From contig JAQSYR010000140.1 of NCBI GenBank assembly GCA_029256035.1, positions 1 to 13,282 on the forward strand: 13,282 nucleotides of DNA, given 5' to 3'. The notes below the pieces were generated by a model. That model made no database searches and was not told where the DNA came from. It worked only from the letters and a program-made list of their open reading frames with translations. The stretch is from Anaerocolumna sp. (GTDB taxonomy: Bacteria; Bacillota; Clostridia; Lachnospirales; Lachnospiraceae). Shown here piece by piece: positions 1-6,089 of this stretch. Made by a program: the position numbers and the translations under genes. The first letter of the stretch is position 1. The number at the start of each line of letters is the position of its first letter.

Positions 1-30
1 AAATAGCATAAAAATTAAATACTATTAAAA

Positions 31-69
31 TAAGAGAAACAGTATAATTATCTGTTTCTCTTATTTTTT
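31..69. terminator. Bidirectional intrinsic terminator downstream of parC
   Basis: A perfect 12-bp inverted repeat has its arms at 31-42 and 52-63, with a 9-base loop. On the plus strand it is followed by a T-rich run (ttattttttat). On the minus strand the repeat is followed by ttttaatag, so it can also end the parE-parC transcript about 60 bases after the parC stop codon. The rest of 1-123 shows no gene. The geometry is typical of a factor-independent terminator working in both directions. Confidence 0.85.
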
Positions 70-123
70 ATCAACTCTATGGTATATAAATATTATAAAG
101 TTAAAATTAGTAATTTGCAAAAG

Positions 124-2268
124 TTATAACTGTGCTTTCTGCCCCTTTTGTCCCCGCTTGCGGTTACGGACCTTTTTAGCGCTTAAGGTTTTCCCATTAT
201 ACTCAAAGGTTTCGGTAGAGGATTTTAATACTATAGTATAAGCCACTGTATCATTTTTCTCAAGATCAATAGATTTTACTCCACGACCTGTTTTTTTCAT
301 TTCACTAACTTCTTCTAGAGGGAAGCCAAGAGATAACCCTTTTTCAGTTAATAAAATTACTTTTAGATCTCCAGATAGAATTTCTCCTCCAGAGAGCATT
401 ACAACATTAATAACTTCATCGTCTTTTTCCAGTTTGGTTGCGCTAATCATGGAGCGGTTTGTCTCAAATTCAACTCCGGAAACCAGCTTAATATAGCCGC
501 CTTTTGTTGAGAATACAAGTTGTGATTCAAATAATTCTTCAAAGGAAGTGTATAAAAGAATTGTTTCCTTATCAAGTTTGCATAGGGTATGAATAAGGAC
601 TAGTATGTTTGGATATTCCTTTAGGTTTTCTTCTGAAACTCTGGAATAACTGGAAGTATCTAATGACTTGGTGTATCCAAACCGGTCTATGAGGATGTAA
701 ATATCCTCAATTTTTACTTCTTCAATATATTCAGCATTTTCAACATTTAAAAGGAGAGTTCGTCTTGGTACTTGGAAAGTTTTCTTGAATTCTTTTAAGC
801 GACTCTTTATTACTTTATATAATTCATTCATATCACCAAGAATTGCTTTATAAGAAGCGATATTCTTTAGTAACTCCTCATTTTCTTCATGGAGTTTTAG
901 TATTTCAAGACCAATTAACCTACTAAGTGGCATAGTTAAAATTGCTTCTGCTTGTCGTTCTGTAAAGTTAAGTTGAGATGCTTCTCTTTCCGACCCTTTT
1001 GTTTTAAATTTAATTTCCGTGGTATCTCCCTGTATTAAGCATGCCTTTGCTTGTTTAATAGAAGAACTGCCTCTTAATATTTCAATAATTAAATCGATTA
1101 CATCTGTTGCCCGGATTAAACCATCCACAATCTCAAGTCTGCTTTCTGCCTTATTTAACATATGCTGATATTCTTTGGTGTATAGCTCTTCCTGAAAACG
1201 AACAAATTCCTGTATCATCATTTTAAGGTTAAAGACTATGGGTTGTTGTTCCTTTACTGCCAGTAGATTTACTCCATAGGTGTCTTCCAGAGGTGTTTTC
1301 TTATACAATCCATTTAACAGGTTATCAATGTCACGGTCTTTTTTTACTTCAACTACTATGCGGATACCCTCTTTTGAAGATTCATCTCTGACATCAAAAA
1401 TCTCATCAAAAACTTTATCTTTCATGAGGGATGCAAGACTTTCCACTAATTTGGTTTTATTTCCGGCAATGGTATAGGGAATTTCTGTTATAATTATATT
1501 TTTTCGGCCATTTTCACCATTTTCAACTTCAATCTTTGCTCGGACACGTATCTTCCCTTCACCCGACTCATAAATCTGCTTTATGTCACTGGTATTAATA
1601 ATACTGCCACCGGTAGGAAAATCAGGTGCTGGAATATACTTCATCAGCTTCTCTATGGTAATATCAGGATTATCCATATATGCAATGACACCGTCAATTA
1701 CTTCTCCTGGATTATGAGGAGGTATATTGGTAGCCATACCAACAGCAATTCCAGTTGTTCCATTAATTAGGAGATTTGGTATCATAGCAGGAAGAACCGT
1801 TGGTTCCTTTTCACTGTCATCAAAGTTAGGTATAAACTCTACCAGCCCTTTTTCAAGATGATCTAATAAAGTCATTGCCCCATCGGATAACCTTGCTTCC
1901 GTATAACGCATGGCGGCAGCACCATCCCCATCAATAGAACCAAAATTACCATGGCCATCTACTAAAGGTATGGAGAGAGAATAATCTTCTGTCATATGAA
2001 CCAATGCTTCATAAATGGAACTATCACCATGGGGATGAAATTTACCCATGGTATCACCAACAATACGAGCACTCTTTCGATGAGGCTTCTTTGGGTCCAG
2101 ACCTAGCTCACTCATAGCATATAGAATACGTCTTTGCACTGGTTTTAAGCCATCTCTTACATCTGGAAGGGCTCTGGCGATAATAACACTCATTGCATAA
2201 TCTCTATAAGAATTTTTCATTTCCTCCGAAAAATCCATTTGTATAATATTTTCAATATTCTTACTCAT
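124..2268 (-). CDS. parC: DNA topoisomerase IV subunit A (GyrA/ParC family), with a probable internal in-frame gap
   Basis: This is the DNA breakage-reunion subunit of a type IIA topoisomerase, which would act with the adjacent ParE to decatenate and relax chromosomal DNA. The active-site tyrosine is Y122 in AAAMRYTEARL. The quinolone-determining stretch GDSSIYE (81-87) keeps Ser83 and an acidic residue at 87. The coiled-coil tower follows, then a C-terminal beta-pinwheel. A canonical GyrA box (QRRGGKG type) is absent, which favours ParC over GyrA, and the protein ends in a basic tail. The start is set by AGGAGG at 2274-2279, five bases before ATG, and it lies 26 bp after parE. Around residues 555-560 (about 589-606) the sequence passes from EYPNIL directly to VLIHTLCKLDKE. 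Relatives have roughly 34 more residues there (TDK...FTN.G...IK..DIP...DKG), so one pinwheel blade appears shortened in frame. Sure of family; ParC versus GyrA is likely, not certain. Confidence 0.9.
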   Translation of the reverse strand: MSKNIENIIQMDFSEEMKNSYRDYAMSVIIARALPDVRDGLKPVQRRILYAMSELGLDPKKPHRKSARIVGDTMGKFHPHGDSSIYEALVHMTEDYSLSIPLVDGHGNFGSIDGDGAAAMRYTEARLSDGAMTLLDHLEKGLVEFIPNFDDSEKEPTVLPAMIPNLLINGTTGIAVGMATNIPPHNPGEVIDGVIAYMDNPDITIEKLMKYIPAPDFPTGGSIINTSDIKQIYESGEGKIRVRAKIEVENGENGRKNIIITEIPYTIAGNKTKLVESLASLMKDKVFDEIFDVRDESSKEGIRIVVEVKKDRDIDNLLNGLYKKTPLEDTYGVNLLAVKEQQPIVFNLKMMIQEFVRFQEELYTKEYQHMLNKAESRLEIVDGLIRATDVIDLIIEILRGSSSIKQAKACLIQGDTTEIKFKTKGSEREASQLNFTERQAEAILTMPLSRLIGLEILKLHEENEELLKNIASYKAILGDMNELYKVIKSRLKEFKKTFQVPRRTLLLNVENAEYIEEVKIEDIYILIDRFGYTKSLDTSSYSRVSEENLKEYPNILVLIHTLCKLDKETILLYTSFEELFESQLVFSTKGGYIKLVSGVEFETNRSMISATKLEKDDEVINVVMLSGGEILSGDLKVILLTEKGLSLGFPLEEVSEMKKTGRGVKSIDLEKNDTVAYTIVLKSSTETFEYNGKTLSAKKVRNRKRGQKGQKAQL

Positions 2269-2294
2269 GAAGTCCTCCTAATAAAAACAATATT

Positions 2295-4226
2295 TTAAAC
2301 GTCAATTTTAGCATATTTAGCTTCTTCCATAATAAAATTCCTTCTTGGAGGAACATTACTGCTCATTAAAGTGGATGTTATTTCGTCTGCTTCGACGGTA
2401 TCACTAATAGTAACCTGAGCTAAAATGCGGGTCTCTGGGTTTAAGGTAGTTTCCCAAAGCTGGTTTGCATCCATTTCACCAAGACCTTTATAACGCTGTA
2501 AACTGATTATTTTATTGTCCTTTATTTTACGGAACTTTTCTAATTCAAAATCATTAAATAAATACTCAGATTGTTTTTTCTTCTTACTTTTTACAGTAGA
2601 TTCGTACTCTACTTTATATAAAGGTGGAAGCCCTCGATATATTTTACCCTCTAGAATAAGCTCTGGCATAAAACGATAGAAAAAGGTAAGCAGTAAGGTG
2701 CTAATATGGGAACCGTCAACATCCGCATCTGTTAAAATTATAATTTTATCGTAGCGAAGTTTGGTGATGTCAAATTCATCTCCGATTCCACAGCCAAAAG
2801 ATGCGATCATGGATTTTATTTCATTGTTCATCAATATCTTTTCCAATGTTGCCTTTTCAACATTAATTATCTTACCACGAAGAGGAAGAACTGCCTGAGT
2901 TCTACGATTACGGGCAGTTTTTACCGTACCACCTGCGGAATCTCCTTCGACTATGTATACTTCACACTCTTCTGGTTTTTTGGAAGAACAGGAGGCTAAT
3001 TTACTCCTGGTATCTACGTCAGATAGTTGCTTCATAATGGCAGTTCTGGCTTTATCTCCAGCCTTTCTGGCTGTGTAAGATTTCATGGAGTTTTCCAAAA
3101 TATTTCGCAGCACTTCCACATTTTTATCAAAATAGCGCTGTACTTCACTAGAAAATACGTCATCAACTGCAGTTTTTGCATCTGTATTGCCAAGTTTCGT
3201 TTTGGTCTGTCCTTCAAACTGTGGGTCTGGATGCTTAATAGATATAATAGCAACGATACCATTTCTTATATCTTTGCCATCAAAATTTTCATCTTTATCT
3301 CTTAAAATATTTAACTCACGTGCATATTGATTCATAACTCTTGTAAGCCCTGTTTTAAAACCAGTAACCAAAGTTCCGCCATCTACCACATTAATGCGGT
3401 TACAGTAGGCATTAATCTGTTCGGAGTAAGAGTTGGTATACTGGAAAGCTACTTCAACTTCTATTTCACCACTTTTACCTTCAATGTAGATTGGCTCCCC
3501 ATGTAACGTTTCCATATCTCTATTTAGATAGGATACAAAACTTTTAATACCGAACTCTTCCTGATAGGTTACTTCTTCTCCCGTTACCTGATCAATAAAA
3601 TGAATCATTAAGTTTTTATTTAAAAAAGCAATTTCTTTTAATTTCTTTTTTATTGTTTCAGCTTTAAATTCCACTGTCTCAAAGATAGAGTCATCAGGAT
3701 AAAATGTAACTTTTGTACCAGTATCACTTTTATTACATTTACCTACAACAGGCAGTAAACCATCTACCAATTCAACAACAGCATGTCCGCCATTTTTATA
3801 TTCATCGCGATAGATTTTGCCATCACGTTTGACCTCAACAATCATATGTCTGGATAGTGCATTTACAACGGAGGCACCAACCCCATGTAAACCACCGGAA
3901 ACTTTATAAACGGAACTTCCAAACTTACCGCCGGCATGAAGAATAGTATAGACAACACGTACGGTGGGAATTTTCTTAGTTGGGTGTAAATCTACAGGAA
4001 CACCTCTTCCGTTATCCTGAATTGTAATTGCACCATCTTTTTGTAACACTATATCTATTTTTGAACAGAAACCTGCAAGATGTTCATCAATACCATTGTC
4101 TAAAATTTCCCAAATAAGGTGGTGTAAACCACGGGCACCGGTACTGCCGATATACATTCCAGGACGTTTTCTTACTGCCTCAAGTCCCTCTAATACTACA
4201 ATCTGACTTCCTGTATATTGTTCCAT
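2295..4226 (-). CDS. parE: DNA topoisomerase IV subunit B (GyrB/ParE family)
   Basis: This is the ATPase and TOPRIM subunit of the type IIA topoisomerase, partner of the parC product just downstream. The N-terminal GHKL ATPase domain shows E40 and N44 in WEILDNGIDE, then DNGRGVP and the glycine loop GGLHGVGASVVNALS. The transducer domain has QTKTKLGNTD. The TOPRIM domain has EGDSAGG, PLRGKI and the metal-binding DADVDGSHI, followed by QRYKGLGEMD and the usual C-terminal end EPRR/PPRR-like plus KYAK. At 643 residues it is full length for the clostridial ParE group, with no gap seen. The start ATG at 4226 is preceded by aaaggga, seven bases away. Gene order parE-parC without dnaA/recF neighbours supports topoisomerase IV instead of gyrase. 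Confidence 0.92.
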   Translation of the reverse strand: MEQYTGSQIVVLEGLEAVRKRPGMYIGSTGARGLHHLIWEILDNGIDEHLAGFCSKIDIVLQKDGAITIQDNGRGVPVDLHPTKKIPTVRVVYTILHAGGKFGSSVYKVSGGLHGVGASVVNALSRHMIVEVKRDGKIYRDEYKNGGHAVVELVDGLLPVVGKCNKSDTGTKVTFYPDDSIFETVEFKAETIKKKLKEIAFLNKNLMIHFIDQVTGEEVTYQEEFGIKSFVSYLNRDMETLHGEPIYIEGKSGEIEVEVAFQYTNSYSEQINAYCNRINVVDGGTLVTGFKTGLTRVMNQYARELNILRDKDENFDGKDIRNGIVAIISIKHPDPQFEGQTKTKLGNTDAKTAVDDVFSSEVQRYFDKNVEVLRNILENSMKSYTARKAGDKARTAIMKQLSDVDTRSKLASCSSKKPEECEVYIVEGDSAGGTVKTARNRRTQAVLPLRGKIINVEKATLEKILMNNEIKSMIASFGCGIGDEFDITKLRYDKIIILTDADVDGSHISTLLLTFFYRFMPELILEGKIYRGLPPLYKVEYESTVKSKKKKQSEYLFNDFELEKFRKIKDNKIISLQRYKGLGEMDANQLWETTLNPETRILAQVTISDTVEADEITSTLMSSNVPPRRNFIMEEAKYAKIDV

Positions 4227-4256
4227 GTTTTGATCCCTTTCTTATTAATTCTTAAT

Positions 4257-4302
4257 ACCCCATGAAACAGAAATTTTAAGCTTCCTTCTGGGGTTACCTC
4301 CT
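4257..4302 (-). promoter_or_regulatory. Orphan Shine-Dalgarno-like sequence and hairpin in the parE leader
   Basis: On the minus strand an almost perfect Shine-Dalgarno sequence, AGGAGGTAAC (4293-4302), has no start codon within the usual 4-12 bases. It overlaps the left arm of a hairpin in which ACCCCA with GAA (4286-4294) pairs with TTC, a one-base bulge and TGGGGT (4257-4266). This lies 30-75 bases upstream of the parE start, whose own binding site is a separate aaaggga. It may be a leader control element or a remnant; function is unknown. Confidence 0.3.
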
Positions 4303-4340
4303 AAAAGATAAAAAGCCGTGCTAAATCATAAATTTTGCAC
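4301..4340 (-). terminator. Terminator-like hairpin upstream of parE
   Basis: On the minus strand GTGC-A-AAAT pairs with ATTT-A-GCAC across a 5-base loop (4318-4340). That gives eight pairs and one A-A mismatch. It is followed by GGC and a T-rich run (tttttatctttt). It could end the tatA-tatC transcript about 210 bases past tatC. Because a candidate parE promoter lies upstream of it, it could instead act as an attenuator for parE. The stem is AT-rich and contains a mismatch, so strength is uncertain. Confidence 0.45.
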
Positions 4341-4383
4341 CGCAAGAACCTTTTAAATTAGGTCAACGAGGATAGTTTACCAT

Positions 4384-4412
4384 ATTATAAGGTAAAAATC
4401 CAGTATTTTGCA
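4384..4412 (-). promoter_or_regulatory. Candidate sigma-A promoter for parE
   Basis: The minus strand has a perfect TATAAT (complement of 4384-4389). The -35 position is poor: TGCAAA lies 17 bases upstream and TTGTGC 20 bases upstream. It sits about 160 bases before the parE start. The good -10 and weak -35 would fit an activated promoter, perhaps using the repeats just upstream, but this rests on sequence appearance only. Confidence 0.35.
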
Positions 4413-4426
4413 CAAGCATATGTTCG

Positions 4427-4448
4427 ATGATTAAAGAGGTATAATCAT
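4427..4448. repeat. Inverted repeat (7 bp, 8-bp spacer), operator-like
   Basis: ATGATTA (4427-4433) and TAATCAT (4442-4448) form a perfect dyad with an 8-base spacer, which is a common shape for a dimeric repressor site. It lies two bases from the 14-bp tandem repeats and about 40 bases upstream of the candidate parE -10 box. No T-run follows, so it is not a terminator. Confidence 0.5.
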
Positions 4449-4450
4449 AT

Positions 4451-4494
4451 ACACAAATCAAAATACACAAATCAAAATACACAAATCAAAATAC
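4451..4494. repeat. Three perfect tandem copies of a 14-bp repeat
   Basis: The unit ACACAAATCAAAAT occurs at 4451-4464, 4465-4478 and 4479-4492 without mismatch, followed by two more bases (AC) of a fourth unit. It is within the 321-bp gene-free stretch between tatC and parE. On the minus strand each unit carries a TTGATT that resembles a -35 box. It could be a multi-site binding region for a regulator or a slippage-prone simple repeat; nothing here decides between them. Confidence 0.9.
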
Positions 4495-4547
4495 TTTCGT
4501 GCTATTTATTACAACCTATATTAATTTCTCACCAAAGAACCTAATTT

Positions 4548-5166
4548 TTAAGTGCTTTGGGATAATTTCAACTTCTTTTGTTTTTGCTTATCAACAACCC
4601 AGCATACGCCGATACTTAATTCTAAAAGCCCAACCATTGGAACGGCCAGTAGAACCTGAGATACAACATCTGGTGGAGTAACAATGGCAGCAACAATAAA
4701 AATAACTAAAATTAAAACACCATGCATACGCTTTAAAGTTGCTGGCTTTATAATCTCAAGCTGTGATAATAGAAATACCACAACAGGCAGTTCAAATGCT
4801 GCACCAAAACTTATAAGCATAGTATTCGCAAAGGAAACAAAACTATCAATGGATATCATCGCATCTACAGAATCTAAACTAATACGTTTGAAAAACTGTA
4901 AGGTTACCGGCCATAACTGTTATGGGAAAACATAAAACAATAGCACAGGTAAATGCCAGTTTCACATAAACCATAAAAAGTTCGGAAGGACTTAAATATA
5001 CGATTTCCATGCCTGGATTCAGATTAAGTATGTATTGAATCAGCACTTCCATAAACTGATAGCAAATAAATGCGGCTCCAATATTAACTACAAAAATAAT
5101 AATTAATCGTTTTCTTAGTTCAGCCAAATGTTCCACCAAAGTATAAGTTTTGTTTGATGAATCCAT
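4548..5166 (-). pseudogene. tatC: Sec-independent translocase subunit TatC, frameshifted with an internal loss
   Basis: TatC is the membrane receptor that binds twin-arginine signal peptides. The N-terminal part (5166 to about 4905) has the family opening LVEHLAELRKRL, the first two membrane segments and the conserved SPSELFMVYVKL. Its frame ends at 4879-4881. The C-terminal part continues in another frame from about 4901 with LQFF, SIDSFVSF, SFGAAFELPVVVFLL and IVTPPDVVSQ. About 42 residues expected between these parts are missing: the W.F..PGL motif and the third membrane segment. Together with them the protein would reach about 243 residues, normal for TatC. This is therefore a deletion, not a single-base shift. 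The start at 5166 is preferred over 5181 because AGGGG lies six bases upstream. It lies downstream of tatA, probably co-transcribed. It is non-functional as written; an assembly error is possible. Confidence 0.88.
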
Positions 5167-5181
5167 ATTTAACCCCTGCAT

Positions 5182-5201
5182 ATCGTAAGACTACCTACGA
5201 T
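5182..5201 (-). repeat. Short hairpin between tatA and tatC
   Basis: A perfect 6-bp inverted repeat (ATCGTA / TACGAT) with an 8-base loop sits in the 60-base gap between the tatA stop and the tatC start. No T-run follows, so it is not a terminator. It could tune the relative expression of tatA and tatC, for example as an mRNA-processing or stability element; this is inference. Confidence 0.35.
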
Positions 5202-5226
5202 ATTGCCCTTTCTTTCACACTAACCC

Positions 5227-5424
5227 TTAAGCGTTTTTCTCATCTTGTTTTGGTTCTGCTGTCAGGTTATTTATCTCCTTATTTACATCAGTAGTACCTT
5301 TTCTGAATTCCTGAATTGCCTGTCCTAAAGAACGACCAACTTGGGGCAATTTGCTTGGTCCAAAAACAACAAGTGCAATACATAGTATAAGAATTAATTC
5401 TACAGGTCCTAATCTTCCAAACAT
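5227..5424 (-). CDS. tatA: Twin-arginine translocase pore protein TatA/TatE
   Basis: This is the small pore-forming component of the Tat system, which moves folded proteins across the cytoplasmic membrane. The 65-residue protein has the typical plan. It begins with a short N-terminus (MFGRLGPVELILIL) leading into one membrane helix. The hinge FGPSKLPQVGRSLG contains the conserved FGP and the family-typical LP. An amphipathic helix (QAIQEFRKGT) and a polar tail follow. A binding site AAGAGGT lies about six bases before ATG, and a well-formed promoter lies upstream. No tatB is present; Gram-positive systems usually use one bifunctional TatA. It lies divergent from a gene with a Tat signal peptide, which suggests a dedicated export pair. 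Confidence 0.93.
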   Translation of the reverse strand: MFGRLGPVELILILCIALVVFGPSKLPQVGRSLGQAIQEFRKGTTDVNKEINNLTAEPKQDEKNA

Positions 5425-5472
5425 ATCAATACCTCTTTCTTTTGATAAATTTTACGAGTTACATCTGAGTTT

Positions 5473-5501
5473 ATTATACAGCAGCTTTTATCTAAAATCA
5501 A
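5473..5501 (-). promoter_or_regulatory. Promoter of tatA-tatC
   Basis: On the minus strand TTGATT (complement of 5496-5501) and a perfect TATAAT (complement of 5473-5478) are separated by exactly 17 bases. This is a near-consensus sigma-A promoter about 50 bases upstream of the tatA ATG. It is back to back with the promoter of the ydhY-like gene. Confidence 0.75.
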
Positions 5502-5543
5502 TAAAAACATATAAAAAAACGTTAAATAAATAACAAATATGTA

Positions 5544-5571
5544 TTGACTTATAATGTGACAAAGATATAAA
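5544..5571 (+). promoter_or_regulatory. Promoter of the ydhY-ydhV-ydhW-like operon
   Basis: TTGACT (5544-5549) and TATAAA (5566-5571) are separated by 16 bases, close to the sigma-A consensus. The predicted start near 5578 would give a 5' leader of about 90 bases. I looked for FNR/CRP-type dyads around it and found none that is convincing. Confidence 0.65.
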
Positions 5572-5589
5572 ATAAGATTGAACAAAATA

Positions 5590-5628
5590 TTGCACAGGGT
5601 ATGGTTTGTAAGAAAAAACCAATAGCAA
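5590..5628 (+). promoter_or_regulatory. Nested hairpin in the leader of the ydhY-like gene
   Basis: The predicted leader RNA can fold with an outer TTGC/GCAA stem (5590-5593 with 5625-5628) and an inner TGGTTT/AAACCA stem (5602-5607 with 5616-5621). It lies about 30 bases upstream of the GGGAGGA ribosome binding site (5656-5662). No T-run follows. It may be a small regulatory or stabilising structure, but short stems like these also arise by chance in AT-rich DNA. Confidence 0.3.
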
Positions 5629-5669
5629 CATTTATGTCGAAATATTAAGTAAGACGGGAGGAAATTTCA

Positions 5670-6073
5670 ATGTCGAGTGAGAAAAATGTGGGTATACTTG
5701 ACAAAAAAATGACAAGGAGACAATTTCTAAAGATTTCCGGAAAAAGTATTGCCGGATTAACTGTGTCAGCAACAATGTTATCATTGTTTGGATGTACACA
5801 GGAAGAAGTAGACGAAGGTGCCGTAACCACCTGGGCTCTGCCTCAAGGACTCCTAGTTGTTAATCAAGCAAAATGTACAGGATGTCAAAGATGTGAGTTG
5901 GATGTGGTGCATGTGTAGAAGCATGTCCATGGCATATGCCTACTGTAAATCCTGAGACCAAGAAATCAGGTAAATGTATTGCATGCGGAGCTTGTGTAGC
6001 AGGCTGCATCAGTGGTGCATTAACTATCGTTCCTTGGGATGATGTAACAGCTGTAGCGCAAGAGATAATATAG
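5670..6073 (+). pseudogene. YdhY-like Tat-signal ferredoxin (4Fe-4S), frameshifted with a large internal loss
   Basis: This is the probable electron-transfer partner of the adjacent AOR-family enzyme. The first frame (5670-5918) has a twin-arginine signal, TRRQFLK (R16, R17). A hydrophobic stretch follows, with LFGC at 39-42, which resembles a lipobox. The first cluster motif is C69, C72, C75. After E76 (about 5897) the frame fails. The C-terminal part is in another frame from about 5900 to 6073 and carries IGCGACVEACPW and KCIACGACVAGC. Compared with E. coli YdhY as I remember it (about 208 residues), some 80 residues are missing, including the rest of cluster motif 1 and motif 2. A binding site GGGAGGA lies seven bases before ATG, and the stop is 16 bases before the oxidoreductase gene. 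It is the first gene of the operon. It is inactive as written; a true deletion and a misassembly are both possible. Confidence 0.85.
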
Positions 6074-6089
6074 GGAGGGTGAAAAATAT

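Noticed and set aside
3027..3305. 92-codon plus-strand frame inside parE
   Set aside because: It lies opposite the conserved QTKTKLGNTD region of ParE, so it is a shadow frame.
124..4226. Naming the topoisomerase pair gyrA/gyrB
   Set aside because: No canonical GyrA box is seen, the genes are adjacent as parE-parC and there are no dnaA/recF neighbours. The distinction is likely but not absolute.
4451..4494. 14-bp repeats as a CRISPR array
   Set aside because: The copies are directly adjacent with no spacers, the unit is too short, and no cas gene is present.
4532..4560. CCAAAG/CTTTGG inverted repeat around the tatC stop as a terminator
   Set aside because: It has only six pairs with a 17-base loop and no clear T-run after it on the minus strand.
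4684..4935. 83-codon plus-strand frame opposite tatC
   Set aside because: It is antisense to clearly conserved TatC sequence and shows no protein features of its own.
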